From positions 1,798,001 through 1,862,000 of the forward strand of contig JAJTTP010000006.1 of the NCBI GenBank assembly GCA_023313575.1: a stretch of DNA of 64,000 nt. Reading direction: 5' to 3'. Positions 23,363 to 35,800 of the stretch are shown piece after piece. The DNA comes from Eutypella sp. D-1. Lineage: Eukaryota; Ascomycota; Sordariomycetes; Xylariales; Diatrypaceae. The position numbers and the translations under genes are program-made. A model generated the notes under the pieces. That model did no database searches, was not told the DNA's origin, and saw only the letters and a list, made by a program, of their open reading frames with translations. How positions within the stretch are numbered: position 1 is the stretch's first letter; every line of letters starts with the position of its first letter.

Positions 23363-24633
23363 ATGTCAGCGACAGGAAGAACCCGGCAACCTCTGCTACA
23401 ACTTACAAGAAAACGTGACCGGAAAGCTGCTATCCGGACAGTCCGCGTCCACTCCTTGGTCCCATCTAAAACCGCAGTCAGAAGTTTTGAATACCCCACA
23501 CCAACTACCATTCTCACATCCTCAAACACACCTTCATCCTCATTACCTTCACACTCACGTATCGTGACTTCTTCAACAAGTTTCCCGCTGCAGACCTCAT
23601 ATTTCCCGACCAGTTTCGGCCTTTCCAGATCATACTCCACGCACCAACAACAGACACAACCTACAAACACCAGCGCCATGGCTTCGGCTACCACTTTTTT
23701 CGACTTTAAGCCGCTAGATAGTACGTCATTCATCTATTTGATTCACTCATTATGTCATGACCTTGTATTTCGCGACCCCGCCATTCATTGGCCAAGCCGA
23801 CCATTCCGGCTATAGCAATGGGTGGTTCAATGCAACGCCATACACTTGCAAAATAAAATTATCTCCTGTAAAACAAAATTAAGAAAGAGAAGAATGATTG
23901 AAAGAAAATGATTTTAGTAAAACTAGAAGGCTAACACAAGGGCGGCGCCTTTCTTGCGCGCGCCCCCACGTCCCTACAGAGAAGGGCAACGAGAAGCCGC
24001 TGAGCGAGTACGCGGGCAAGGTCGTGCTCGTCGTCAACACCGCGTCCAAGTGCGGCTTCACGCCCCAGTACGGCGGGCTCGAGCAGCTGTACAAGGACAT
24101 CAAGGGGAAGCACCCGGACGACTTCGAGATCATCGGCTTCCCTTGCAACCAGTTCGGCTCCCAGGAACCCGGCACCGACGACGAAATCCAGAGCTTCTGC
24201 CAGGTCAACTATGGCGTCAGCTTCCCGGTACGTCCTTTTTTTTTTCTCCTTGCTCGCTCTATTCTATTCGACTCGGCTTGACGCTACGTCGTATACTGCC
24301 GTGCTTCCCTACCCCTCCCCTCCCCAAAGTATCGACTGACTAACTGGCTGGCCACCTGTGTAGATCCTAGGCAAGACGGACGTCAACGGCGACAAGGCGA
24401 GCCCGCTGTGGGAGTGGCTCAAGAACGAGCAGCCGGGCATCATGGGCCTGAAGCGGGTCAAGTGGAACTTCGAGAAGTTCCTCATCGGCCGCGACGGCAA
24501 GGTCAAGGGCCGCTGGGCCAGCACCACCAAGCCCGAGAACCTCGCATCCCCCATCCTCGCCGAGATAGAGAAGGGCAAGACGACGGCGCCGGCGCCGGCC
24601 CCGGAGGCGGACAAGAAAGCGGAGGGGGCGTGA
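23363..24633 (+). CDS. Glutathione/thiol peroxidase (Gpx3/Hyr1 type), possibly with two start sites
   Basis: Exons 23363-23720, 23980-24227 and 24364-24633 give 291 residues from the upstream ATG. The catalytic domain starts at the second in-frame ATG (23678, context GCCATGG), giving 186 residues, the usual length. Features: peroxidatic Cys in NTASKCGFTPQY, FPCNQFGSQEPG, a resolving Cys in SFCQVNYGVSFP as in yeast Gpx3, and VKWNFEKFL with the active-site Trp-Asn. Introns are 23721-23979 (GTACGT) and 24228-24363 (GTACGT, branch ACTAAC). The 105-residue leader before Met106 is basic and Ser/Thr-rich, almost without acidic residues at its start, and ends near SRSYST, resembling an R-3 matrix-peptidase site. 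I infer mitochondrial and cytosolic forms from alternative initiation. The enzyme reduces peroxides and may relay oxidant signals. The C-terminus is an Ala/Pro/Lys-rich tail. Confidence 0.9.
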
Positions 24634-25401
24634 GTTCTTTTTTGTTTTCTTCCTGCTTCCCCGGAGAATTAGTACAAAATTTGAGATGCTACGGAGAATG
24701 CGCCTTGTGCTCGGGATCGTCCAATACGTGTGCGTATGTTGACGAAACGGGTCTCTTCTCGTCATCTAGTAAGGCTAGAATGTAAATAGGAAGGATGGAT
24801 TCTCTCTCTCCCCTCTAATACCATGTCTCCTGATCCAAAGCATAATTAAGCCATTCGACCCATACCCGACTACTCTTCATATACGTACGTATAACGTTAC
24901 AGTTGCGGGTAAGATTTCCAGTGATGCATGTAAATTACCTGAACACCTGGTAGATCATAATCTCATCATGCGTACGTGTAAGCTATATATATATATATAC
25001 ATGTAAACGACCTGAAGAAGCTGAGAAGGCAAAGCGATCCCGGAAAGTTGTATCATTAAGGTTGTAGTCAATAATACATAGCGCGACCGGGTAAATGATA
25101 AAAGGGGGTGTAACGCAAGGATGTACAAGGACACCAATAGAGGCGACCTCTTCGGCTTCAGAGACGTCTCTAAATCTGTAAAAATGACATAGTTCGAGTA
25201 TTATTATCATTAGATATTCATTCTACCTGGTAACTCGTCGTGACATCAGTGTCCTTCTGTATATCGTCATCTAGTAGTATCATCTACACATTTCCCACAC
25301 ACACAAGACATATATGTCTTCTATCGTATACAAGAGAATCACAAGATACCTTGGACAAAAACAATAGGCTCGAAACGCTGACTGCGCATGTGCGAGGAGG
25401 C
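24634..25401. other. Intergenic region between convergent genes
   Basis: No gene supported. Contains a TATATA tract (24985-24999) and ordinary AT-rich 3'-flank DNA for the peroxidase and the transporter. Confidence 0.55.
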
Positions 25402-27262
25402 CTAATCCTCCCTCTCGCTCCGCGAGAGCGTCGAGTGCAGCTTATGCTGCCTCATAAGGGAGGCGCAGACGAGACCGAGGACGGCGAGGGCGAGGAGCAG
25501 GAACCAGACGGCGCGGAAGGCGTCGACGAAAGCAGCGAGGACGTCGTCGCGGAGCCAGCCCTGCGGGAGGCGGTCGAGCTCAGACAGGTCGTCGCGGATG
25601 CGGGCGATCTCCTCGGCGGCGCCGGGCAGAGCGCCGAAGCGATCCGTCAGGCGCGCCACCAGGACGTTCTGGTAGACGGCGGAGGCGGCCGCGATGCCGA
25701 CGGTCCCGCCCACCGAACGGAACGCGTACGTCGCGCTCGTAATCACGGCTTGCTGCGCGTGGTCCACCGCCGCCAGGCACGCAAGCAGCGTCACCGTCAG
25801 CATGGCGCCCTGGCCCGCGCCCAGCAGCAGCGAGGCGATCATCAGCGGCCACTTCGGGGAGTGCGCGTCCAGGGTCGTCAGGATGACCACGCACGCGAGT
25901 ATCAGAAGCACCGCGATGATGCCCAGCGCGAGGTAGCGGCCCGTACGCTTCATGATCAGGCCGGAGCCCACGGAGCAGATCGAGAGCCCGATCGGGCCGA
26001 ACAGGATGACTACGCCGGCCTCGGTCGCCGAGTTGCCCCGCGCTTGCAGGTATATGGGCGCGTAGAAGAGCACCGCCATGTTGACCATGCAGCACAGCAG
26101 GTTCGTCATGCAGGCCGCGAAGACGGTCCTGCCGAGCAGAAGCTGAACGGGGATAATCGGCTGTTTGGCGCGGGACTCGCGTATCACGAAGCCGATCAGT
26201 GCCACGACCGAGAGCGGTAGGGTAGTGAGCGGAAGGGGGGAGATCCAGGGAACGAGATTCCCGCCTGCGTTGAGCCCGAGCAGGAGCAGGACGAGAAAGA
26301 CCATGAGCGAGAAGGCGCCGGTGAAATCGATGCGGTGCAGGTACGATTTATCCGAGACCTTCGGGGGAATGTGGACGAGGTACGCCACGAGAACCGCCGA
26401 GATCAGGACCGGGGGTACCTGGATCAGGAAGGCCAGTCGCCACCCAACGGAGGTGTGGTCGTTCATGAGCCCCCCGAAAATCCCGCCCAGCATCGCCCCC
26501 GCCCCGTAGCAAATGTTGCCTATCCCCTGGATGACGCCCCGTTTTCTTAGGGGCACGAGGTCGGTACCCACAAATGTGGCGATGGACATGAGACCGCCGC
26601 CTCCTATCCCCGCGACGACCCTCCCAAGAATCATGGCATTTTTGTCCTTGGCAAATCCGCAAATCAGGTTTCCGGCCGCGAAGACTAGATTGCTGAATAT
26701 GAGACCGGGGCCCCTCCCAAATATATCGGTCAATCGCCCGGAAATGGGCTGGCAAGCTGTTCGATATCAGTACGGCGTCTCGCGCAACAAGTAGCAGGAT
26801 TGATGTCAAGGCAATTAAAGCCACAGGAGGCAGTCATTTTCATTCACATCTCACACATACCCTGTGATTATGTTAAAATCTCGATCCTATGGCCTTATCC
26901 AGGGGTCGGTAACTTACAGCATTACTGATCAGATAGGCCGTGGCGAGCCAGGACAGCAGACTCATGGACCGGAACTCGCTGGAAATGGGAGCGGACAAAG
27001 TAGCGATGACGGTGGAGTCGATGGCGCCCAGGAAGACGCCTATCCAGCAGGTGAAGAGGATCAGCCAGAGCCTCACGCCCTTGACCTCGTCCACGACGAT
27101 GGTCTGCTCCTCGGTACTGCTCTGCGGCTTGGGCATCTTGCCATTGTTGTCATTATCGTTGAGGAGCGGCGTCCTCTCATCGGCAATCTCTGCCGGAACG
27201 GCACTGATGATAGGTACCGCCGGCTGGCCAGCACCCGAAGGTGCGGACCGGGTCTGATCCAT
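25402..27262 (-). CDS. MFS transporter, DHA2/VBA-like (probable vacuolar basic amino acid or drug transporter)
   Basis: Minus strand. The best model has three exons, 27262-26918, a single base at 26861, and 26756-25402, giving 566 residues. The N-terminus is cytosolic and disordered with an acidic dileucine motif (ERTPLL), a known vacuole/lysosome sorting signal. First membrane segment WLILFTCWIGVFLGAIDSTVIATL carries the DHA2 D-x-T-V motif; motif A reads GRLTDIFGRG after the splice junction; later come GRVVAGIGGGGLM and RKRGVIQGIGNICYGAGAMLGG (motif C-like). I estimate 13-14 membrane segments. VBA-type relatives move Lys/Arg/His into the vacuole; drug export is the alternative. Without the one-base exon the two long exons are out of frame, unless an acceptor at CCAG (exon starting 26748) is used, which deletes three conserved residues. 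Confidence 0.88.
26861..26861 (-). other. Predicted one-nucleotide exon in the MFS gene
   Basis: Minus-strand order: donor GTAAGT at 26917; branch-like TTTAAC and acceptor ATCACAG ending at 26862; one base G; donor GTATGT at 26860; branch-like TACTGAT and acceptor GAACAG ending at 26757. The introns are 56 and 104 bp. The G plus CT of the next exon makes Ala, giving SNA-A-CQPISGRLTDIFGR, the spacing expected around MFS motif A. A 7-nt exon ending before GTGAGA is a weaker in-frame alternative. Confidence 0.55.
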
Positions 27263-29673
27263 CGTTGAATCGTCACGAACAACGCAGTCTTTCCGGCTCT
27301 GACTCGGCCTCGTCTCTCCCGCTACGGCCGAAGCCTTGCGAACTTATTCGTCAACAAGGGCGTCTTTCAGCCCTATGGACGACCTTCTTATTTTTAATTA
27401 AAACTTGAAAAAATTAAAAATATAACAACACGCACATCACATTCCAAGCACGCACAGCAAAGAAAGCGTGCTCGTTCACCGAGTTAGCCAATACCAATAA
27501 ACCGGTTGATTATGGTAGGTAGATATATTTGAGGCGGGATTGGTTCCTGGCTGGCTGGGGCGCTGGATACGCTTCAATTGAAGGACCCATCAGAACTTGT
27601 CAAGTTTAGGGTGCGCTTTGTCAGCAAAGGGCACCGAGAATCGGCTCTGAGTAGGGATAACTTATCAGCAACATGTTTAACCTTAGGTCTAGCATAACTC
27701 CAAATTCCCACATAGCGATAACACCTTTCCATGTATGTACCACCATATGAATCTTTACAAGCTTTCTCAACACAAAGACATCAACGAATATGTAAACTCT
27801 GCTGTTCGATATTCACCTACGAGGTAAATAGCTCTCGGGTTACATCTAAGAAGAAAACTGATAGGCTGGAATATGGAATGACTATTGTATTTACCAAGTG
27901 TAGAACATGAGAATCATAAGTTTAAATTGGCGGCTGATGGGTACTTAAGCATTCCATTGCCCGATTGCCGGATTTCCGGTTCCCTCTGCTAAACTTTGAG
28001 ACTCTATTAAAGAAATGGGACCTACCTAGCTCAAGGAATATTTCTGGAAGCATCACCGGCATGCGATTGTATGGGTGGTGGCTGACTTATAACATGGCCA
28101 ACATGGTGGGGTTTGATTTATTCTGTGCATACGTATTCCCTCCCTCCCTGGGCGAGCTCTACAAACACATACGTCATTCCAGCACTAAAAGAGAGACGAA
28201 CGATCAAGCACTGCCGCAACGTAACCCAGCCCAAAGGTAACTTTTAATAGAATTTTGTTTTTCTGGTCATGATGTACTACCAACGTACAGTGTAACCATG
28301 AGAATGAGGCCTGTTTTAATGTGGTGTTAGAGGAACGGACGGGAGTTGACGTGGGACAGAACGTGCCTATCATTTACATAGAATACCTCTAAACCACAGT
28401 AGCCATGCCATACAGATTGACCTCAAAAATTACGGAAGGAAGATCAAGACTATGGGTCGGTTCTGAAAGCTGACGGCACGGCATCTACGGATAGACAAAC
28501 TAGTGGCGTTATTAGCTTCCATAGCTACCGCTAACAAAGGTTCTGCACCCTCTTCAGCTGCTCAAGGTACTAAAAATGATGTGGTGTTATCCTGTCAAGC
28601 CCTGTGTCACTTGTTATATCCATGGATGCTTAGTACCTAAGTACTTCGTATAACCCACATGCAGTTGGAAACCTCGATCCTGAACTGAATGGCAGTCAGG
28701 CACTCAGGCAGTTTCGGAAACTAATGTTGCCGTGGTTCGTAATTCGTCACTTCCGTCTGGGCGCTTGTGAATCGCTGGTGGCGCAGCCTACCGGTCCGTG
28801 TGGCTTAGCATAAACAGACTTACTACATAGATGCATGCATGGGTACAAGAGTTAACACAGAATCTTTCAGCCTAGAAAAGTCCAGAAAATAATTGGAGCT
28901 GGAGTGGGCTGAGTTCTGTGTGAAATCCCCCAGGCAGCCCCGGGTCCCCTCCCGTTGCTGGTCTGCTGGTCTGTTGCTGCGACTCAACCCCCATAACCCC
29001 ATCATCACTAACCACCCTTCAACCCTTCAACCCTACAACCCTACCTACAACCCTTGTTGATCTTGGCTTGTCTGAACTTCAAAACATTTTAATGTTGACT
29101 TTCGCTAGCCCCGTCTTCTCCTACTTTACAAACTAATCCTCATATCTTCCAGTGCATTTGCAACTAGCCCTTTTTCATTTACTTTGCCCATTTTCTATAT
29201 ACCGATTTTTGCGCCTACGAGAAACTCGACCGAGACCTCACGATATCTACATACCTACTTACAACTTAGAAAGTGCAAGATAACGGAACCCGGCTGTAAC
29301 CCCGGGGGCGCTTAGGTGGTTGTTTCGTCATCCTCCCAACTAGTCCGCTTGGCTGAAGGAAGACCTGGGGGCTGAAGGAGACTGGGGGGGGATTTTTGGT
29401 TACTCTGCTTGACGATTTATTTGGCACTACACACCACCGCCTGACTGGCCATCGTCAACTACAACCACGAGAGTAAAACAACAACAACAACAAAAACAAC
29501 AAAAACATAGCGTAACGCATATCGACATATAAGAAACACGATCTACACCTAACCAACTACGATAACAAGAAGCCCGAGCGAGCACACTCAGAACGAGTAA
29601 CATCTAAAAACGCCGTGTATTTTGATTTTATATCACCACTTGACAACTTCTAAGGTCCTTTTGCACGTGGGAA
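27263..29673. other. 2.4 kb divergent promoter region between MFS and MARVEL genes
   Basis: No gene supported. The right part, about 28980-29670, looks like the leader of the MARVEL gene: CAACCCT-type repeats (29013-29055), pyrimidine-rich DNA and an A/C-rich AACAAC stretch (29475-29510). Frames around 27965-29008 have no family features. Confidence 0.55.
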
Positions 29674-30785
29674 ATGACTTTGGCCGATAAGTTCGAGCTC
29701 GCTCCGGACCTTGTCCCCAAGGTCAAGCTAGGCCTTCACATTCTGCACACCATCGTCGCCTTCGTAATATTCGTCCTCGAGATCGTTCTCTTCAGGAAAC
29801 CCGATGCTAAAATCACCGGTAACAATGGGTGGACCTTCGCTATGGTACGGGATATAAACATGCATTTTTATCTTATCTCTGACTTCCTCTCTTCCCCTTT
29901 TCCCCTTGCCTTGAGCAATGCTGCTTTGCTTTACATGAAATGTATACCTGCTAACGTCTTTGCCCTCTGAACAGTGCTTCATTACAATCCCCGCCGTTCT
30001 CTACCTAGCGATGGCGCCGCGGTGGGAACGGACGCGGAGGATGGCTAACCCTCATGCGATGACCGTCGTAGACTGCGTCTGGGCAATTCTGTGGTTATCG
30101 GCTTTCGCCACCCAAGTATCCTACAACAAGAAGGATTCTTGCGGAGAGGGATGTGGTATTAGCAAGGGCATTGCTGCCCTCGCATTTTTCCAGACGTGAG
30201 TATCTATTTCACCTACCTGAGTACAACATCACCTCTTTGACGATATATTTGTCTAACCCTCTACACAGGATATTCTGGGTCATATCGACTTTGGTCAGCT
30301 GGTACACTCTACGGTACTCGAACAATAACGGTTTCCTGCCGGGCTACGAGAGTCTCGGCAACCACCCGAACAACATCGACCCGGACAAGGCGGCCTTTTC
30401 GACCTCGATGGCGCCGCACGATGAGGAGGCCTATGCTCCAGTGAACATGGACGACCAGAACGACGGTCGCTCGCACTCCCCCTATAACGCCGACTCCTAC
30501 GGTGGCAGCTCGACGGGAGGCGGAGCCATGTTCGATGCCGACACCTCGTACAGGCCCCAGAACCACTCCCCGCCGCCCCAGGACAACCCCTTCGACAGCG
30601 GCTACCGGGTGAACAACCTGACACCGCTCAACGACTCTTACCTGGACTCGTACAACGGGCCCGCCAGCAGCTCCTACGGCGGCAGCGTTGGTGCATCCAA
30701 GATCTATGCTCCGCCAGCCGACGACTACGATTCGAACGCGCCGGTACAATTCCCTAGCGCCAACTACGACCGGACGATGCACTAA
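29674..30785 (+). CDS. MARVEL-domain four-helix membrane protein with disordered C-terminal tail
   Basis: Exons 29674-29844, 29975-30195 and 30269-30785 encode 302 residues. Introns are 29845-29974 (GTACGG, branch GCTAAC) and 30196-30268 (GTGAGT, branch GTCTAAC, CACAG). Four hydrophobic segments: LHILHTIVAFVIFVLEIVLF, CFITIPAVLYLAMAP, VVDCVWAILWLSAF and IFWVISTLVSWYTL, with a Cys pair (CGEGC) in the loop before helix 4, matching the fungal MARVEL fold. Residues from about 175 form a Ser/Tyr/Asn/Pro-rich acidic tail without predicted structure. MARVEL proteins act in membrane apposition and cortical domain organisation; this subgroup has no defined function that I can name. Start is the first ATG of the frame, followed directly by the first amphipathic/membrane region. 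Confidence 0.85.
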
Positions 30786-31999
30786 CGAGTGCCACAATGA
30801 AACTCTGCTCCTTTCGTCGCGAACCTAACCAACATTTCTGGATAGCGGGAGAGCGTGTTGTGTGGGGGGGTTATGATCTGCGTGTATGTAAGGTTACGGC
30901 CGCTGTAAGAAAGAATCACAAGCAGGGCAGGCAGAGAGATTGACTTATTCCCCCCCTTTTTCTTTTCCGAATTTGACGAGATAACTTCTGAAACGTATGA
31001 ACACCATCGGATAGCGCCGGGTCGCATGGCAAAACGTGAAACGCCTTTTTCTTTTTTTGCTTTTTCTTGGTTTTCAGCTCGAACTGGGACGATAAAGGGG
31101 GTTTGTTTTTGTTTTTTTGGCTTGTCTGATTCCGGTGTTCTGGGGCCTTGATTTGGTTTCTCCCCCAAACCCCACCAACCAACCCGCTCTGCGAATTTGA
31201 TTCATGTTTACGGGCAAGGCTTTTTAGTGACATTCAAGAGATACCTACCTACCTACCTTATATGACAAACAAAAGTTATTTGTGTCTAAAAATATTTGTT
31301 TCTCGACACAGATTCCCTTAGGCAATATCGAAATCCGTTCCTTGATGAGGTACACTCCATCTTATAGCATACATATAGCGTTGAATAATAGTAGACATGT
31401 AGATGTACGTACGTATGATGAGCATAGAGACAATAATGATACAGCATTTTTTTTACGACACAGGCAGACGTTGCAATCCTATGTAACCAGCCCTCTTGCG
31501 CACCGCAACAGACAGATGGGCGAGAAGTGCAAGCCGAGCCGGCAAGGTTAACGAGAGCATTCACGTTTGATTCTGGATCCCGTGTATTAATAGCATTCTT
31601 GAGTATACCACTCCTTGAATAAAGAGGGAAAGAAAGAGCAATGCGTGTCCGTCTCTGTAGATAAGAGCATATATAGAATAGTGGCCTTCATCTCCTTCAA
31701 ATACAGGACACCCTGAACGCCGTTACAATGCATGCGTAAGCATCTCTTGATCAAGATCCCAGACACCGCTCGCCCCCTTTTGTTTCTACCCCGCCTTGCC
31801 CTCCTTCCCCCTCTTGCCATTTTTTTCTTCTCTTCTTAGGAGGTACGCGTGCGGGGACTAGTAGCGACCACTTAGCTCCTTACCCCTTATAGGGGTGGTA
31901 GGAAGGAGGCAGAAGAGGAGAAGGGGAGTCCATCGACGGGGAGACCCGCATCTACCTGCTGCACCCCCTCCCCCCTCTTCCCACACACACACAACTTCC
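30786..31999. other. Intergenic region between convergent genes
   Basis: No gene supported. T-rich tracts follow the MARVEL gene (30950-31120); ACCTACCTACCTACCTTA occurs at 31243-31260. Frames on either strand are short and low-complexity. Confidence 0.55.
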
Positions 32000-32887
32000 C
32001 TACTCGCCGCCGTCGCCGTCGCCGCCCTCAGCCCTCCACTTCCTGAGACGGCGCGCGATATCGGCCTCGGTCTGCTGCATGGGATTGAGGGCGCGATCGC
32101 GCGCCATGGCGCGGAGGTCGTGGGAGCCGTGTTTGTCGACGAGCGAGGCGAGCCATTCGCGCTCGCGCCGGCTCTGCGTCCGGGGCCGCTTCTCCACGGG
32201 CCTTCCCGCCTCCGCCTCTAGCTGCCGCACCACCTCCGTCTTCGTCGTCGTCGCCGCGTCGATCCCGCCCCATTCCTCACCATCGTCGTCGTCGTTGTTG
32301 TTGTCCTCTTCTTCGGAGTCGGATTCTAGTGCGTTTAGAGGGTCGTTGAGAGGATTCAGCCGTGATCTGGTGGAGGACGATGATCCGTCTAGGATCCGCA
32401 CGATGCGCCCCGTGGCGTCCCGCTCTACCCGCGCCTCGCTGACTACGCTGTTCGTAGCGGGCGCGATGGCGAACGGGTCCGTCGGCTTCGGCGGCGCCGC
32501 CGCCGCCGCTCCCGCAGGCGACTTCTTCCTGTCGTCGGGTTCCACGCCGCCTGTCGGCGCCCTTAGCCGGGACACCAGGCCCAGGCGGCGGTAATTCTGC
32601 GTCATTGTCTGTTTCTTGTCCCTGCAGAGGAGAGAAGAGAAGAGGGCTAGTTAGTTAAAGCCGGGGCCAGAGGAGGCTGGTAGGTAGGTAGGGAGGGAGG
32701 GAGGTGCGCCCTGGCCCTTTTACGATGAGCCAGCCAGCCATACTTCTTGACTGAAATAAACTGACCAATTCCGCGCCACAATGTCATTCCCCAACGGATT
32801 GCGCAGACGCTTCGACCGCGTCGAGGTCGGCTGCTTGATCGCGGGGCGCGAGGACCGCCGCTTGCGCTTCTGGAGGTCGCGGCCCAT
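32000..32887 (-). CDS. NOP16: Nop16, 60S ribosomal subunit biogenesis factor
   Basis: Two minus-strand exons, 32887-32766 and 32621-32000, encode 247 residues. The intron (32622-32765, 144 bp) has a less common GTCAGT donor and CTGCAG acceptor. Exon 1 gives MGRDLQKRKRRSSRPAIKQ and RNPLGNDIVARNW, completed by DKKQTMTQNYRRLGLVSRL; this conserved block is diagnostic for Nop16. The C-terminus carries the second conserved block, with DKHGSHDLRAMARDRALNPMQQT followed by ADIARRLRKW. Between them is an acidic, low-complexity segment (ESDSEEEDNNNDDDDGEEWGG). In yeast Nop16 is a nucleolar constituent of early pre-60S particles, binding 25S rRNA precursors; function here is assigned by family. The GGTAGG/GGGAGG tract at 32681-32706 lies inside the intron. 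Confidence 0.95.
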
Positions 32888-35800
32888 TGTTGGTGTTGGT
32901 GTTGGTTGGTGGGCGGGTGACTGAACTGTATCTATCTTTCTCTAGGGATTTTTTTGGGTCTGAGGTTGTGATTGTCGTACCGCGGCGTGAACTTAGAAAA
33001 TGTTGATACCCGTGTCGTAAGTAGGTATGGTATGTATCGTGGTCTACACCTAAGGGGAAGCGGACTGCTGCTGGGCGATTTCCCAAATTTTTGGATGATA
33101 AGAAGATACGATAGGCCTATCAATACTTTATCTAATCGTGACTAACTTGGCAGCTTGGCAGCTTGATTGATTAGATAAGTGGCTACGGCCCTCACCCTGG
33201 CTAATTACATAACGGCCTACTATGCATCTAAAGCTTAATATGCGTATGACAAGTATTAACACTGTTACCCCCTCCCCCGCACTCATTGCTGCTCGCTGGC
33301 TGCCTCCAGTGGGTTTTTGGCCCTGGTTCTGCCAACTGCTATTGACGATCCAATCGGCTTTCGGAATCCAATCTGTCCTGGATCACCCCTCAAGACCAAA
33401 AACAACGGCCTTCCCCAGTCTATGTACTATGCTACCAGGTTTCTTGCCCAGTCGATGAGGGAGAATGAGCCATTCGAGGTTCATGGACGGGTACGCTAAA
33501 CCCAAAACCCAAATCGACTTACACCACCCCCGGCACTATCTTTCCAAGTTTCTAGTTCACTCCCTCGTAATGTAGGTGTAGGACTTCGTATTTCCTTGCC
33601 CATTGGTTAGACCGCCGCTCCCTTTCATCTAGAATTCCGGCCCTGCAAAGGTCCCGGGTTATATAGCTATGTACATTATCACCTGAATGGCATGCCTGTC
33701 TATAAGAAGACCCCGCTCTTAGCGAACGCTACCCGTTATCTTATGTACGTGTAGCCTTATACTCACATATCTAGCTTGCTGGGCGTGTATATAGATACGA
33801 ATTCAACCTTGCACGCCGGCCGCTATATACACTTTCAGATGGAGGGGCCGAGCTTCCCACTGCTACCCTTATCCTGGACTTTTTTTCTAGATTCACTCCC
33901 ATCAAAAATTGAGAAGAAGAAGCTTTCCCTCGCTCTGGGGTTGAAAGCTCCACGATGATCTGATAACCAGCCCCAAGGCGCTGACACAGGGATCAATGAG
34001 GATGAGAAAGACTAGAGTTCGTCTATTGGCCGGTCAGACGTCTTGTCTTTCACTCCGTTAATAACCTAATAAATACAGTACGTGACACTCCTGTCCTGTA
34101 TCCTAGTGCTCGTCACCAGACTTAGCCCCTTCATCTTGTGACTTTTTTGCTCCGGAGCGATGGCAAGGCGGGATTGTCCTTGGGCAAGCCGGCGCCGGGG
34201 CGTTACCTAAGTGACATGGCCCCGGACCCGATATAACCTGATCCGACCTCCTCCTTAGCCCTCCCTGTGGGTTCCCGTATTCTGACACACCGGCCACGAG
34301 AGAAAGCTATCAAGTGGGGGGCAGAGCGCAAGGTGAAAGAAAGCGCATTTCGCCAACTACCGGCAAAATTGCGTATATCTGCATGAAAAAAAACGGTTTA
34401 TTCACTTATCCCGTATCCTGTGAGGAGGGGGTTCACGCTCATGTACACATGTAGGACTTCTGCGCACGACGTAGGCGGCGTCCATATCACTTCGCGATGC
34501 TACGCCCTATCCATCTCACCAGACTGACCCACTCCAAGCTTCCCTCCCCCACTATTCACTACTTCTGAGATTATCCAGCGAGCGAGCCGGCCGTTGATCT
34601 TCTCGCGATCTTTTCCACTGAACGCCAGTTTCATGACCACCAACGCGATATACCTTGCTATTCCGTACTCATCCCATCCCATGTCATCTCCGTCCCGGTC
34701 GTCTGGCGTTTCACCAGACCGGCAGTTTAACGACGTCCACGCGCTGATTGGCCGCGCAGGAAGAGAGTGCGTGACTAACAACAATGATGAAAAGGCACTT
34801 CTCAGCACGAAAGTACCTAACTGGGAGTGAATATATCATTTTGCTTTTTAGTCGACTTAAAGTCGGGGACCAATGATTCGGTCAATGAGCTCAGCGGGCG
34901 TGAGAAAATGTCCCAATACCAAAGCAGATTGGTCGAGTTCCTAGATAATAAGGGGTAGCCTTGCCGATCTGTTCTGGCCCCCGATCAAACTAAGTTACCT
35001 GGTCCCTGAATAAGTCACTTCGGGGTTCTTCGGCCACTCGGCTTCAAGCCATCAGCATCATTATTATCATCGTCGTCGCCATCATCGTAGTCATCATCAT
35101 CAATAATCAGCTTATGCGCAGGGTGGAGGAAGAGACGAAAAACAGCGAAAGAGTTCCCGTCTCGGTCGCCTCCCTGACTAACTGGCTTTTGGGGCAAAGA
35201 TGAGATATGAGCTGACCCGCTTTCCCGACAGCCGTAGAGTCACACGCATCACCTTCGTCAGCGCCAGGCCCGACTCTACGATGCATCGATGTGCCCAAGT
35301 CTACAGGACGTTTCCGTATTTACATACAGAGAGATACCTACATAGATGCACATGTACGTTATTGTTATTGTGTGGGCGTACATATCGACGTGCATAGAAT
35401 TAAGCTTGTTTTCTCCCGGGGTCATCCTTCAATGGGCCATGTAGTGGCAGTTTTGACCAGCAACGCCAACCCAACCAGCCAACGAGGGGCGAAGGAGCTT
35501 GCTTGGGTCGGCCGGCTGGCTGGCTGATAGAATTTAATATCATGCTTAATTAAGTAGCGCGGTTTCTCTTCTAGAAGTACAATGCATTGCATGAACGAAG
35601 AAAAAACAAAAGAAAGCTTCCGAACCAGCACCACCACCGTACCGTTACCACCACCATCCCCTCGCGACACACACGTGTGTGCTGTAGGAAAGGTCGCCTG
35701 CCTACGTACATATATAGGGGTAGCGTAGAGAGTCAACGTGAGCCCCCCTCGCTTCCGTGGGCATCTCGTCGCTGACTGGCTGGCTGACGCGGTGGTCGGT

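Noticed and set aside
25240..26220. 326-codon plus-strand frame rich in Arg/Gly/Asp
   Set aside because: Exact antisense shadow of the GC-rich MFS exon; low-complexity composition.
29013..29055. Telomere-like CAACCCT repeats
   Set aside because: Units are irregular (CAACCCTTC, CAACCCTAC) and not TTAGGG/CCCTAA arrays; more likely leader low-complexity DNA.
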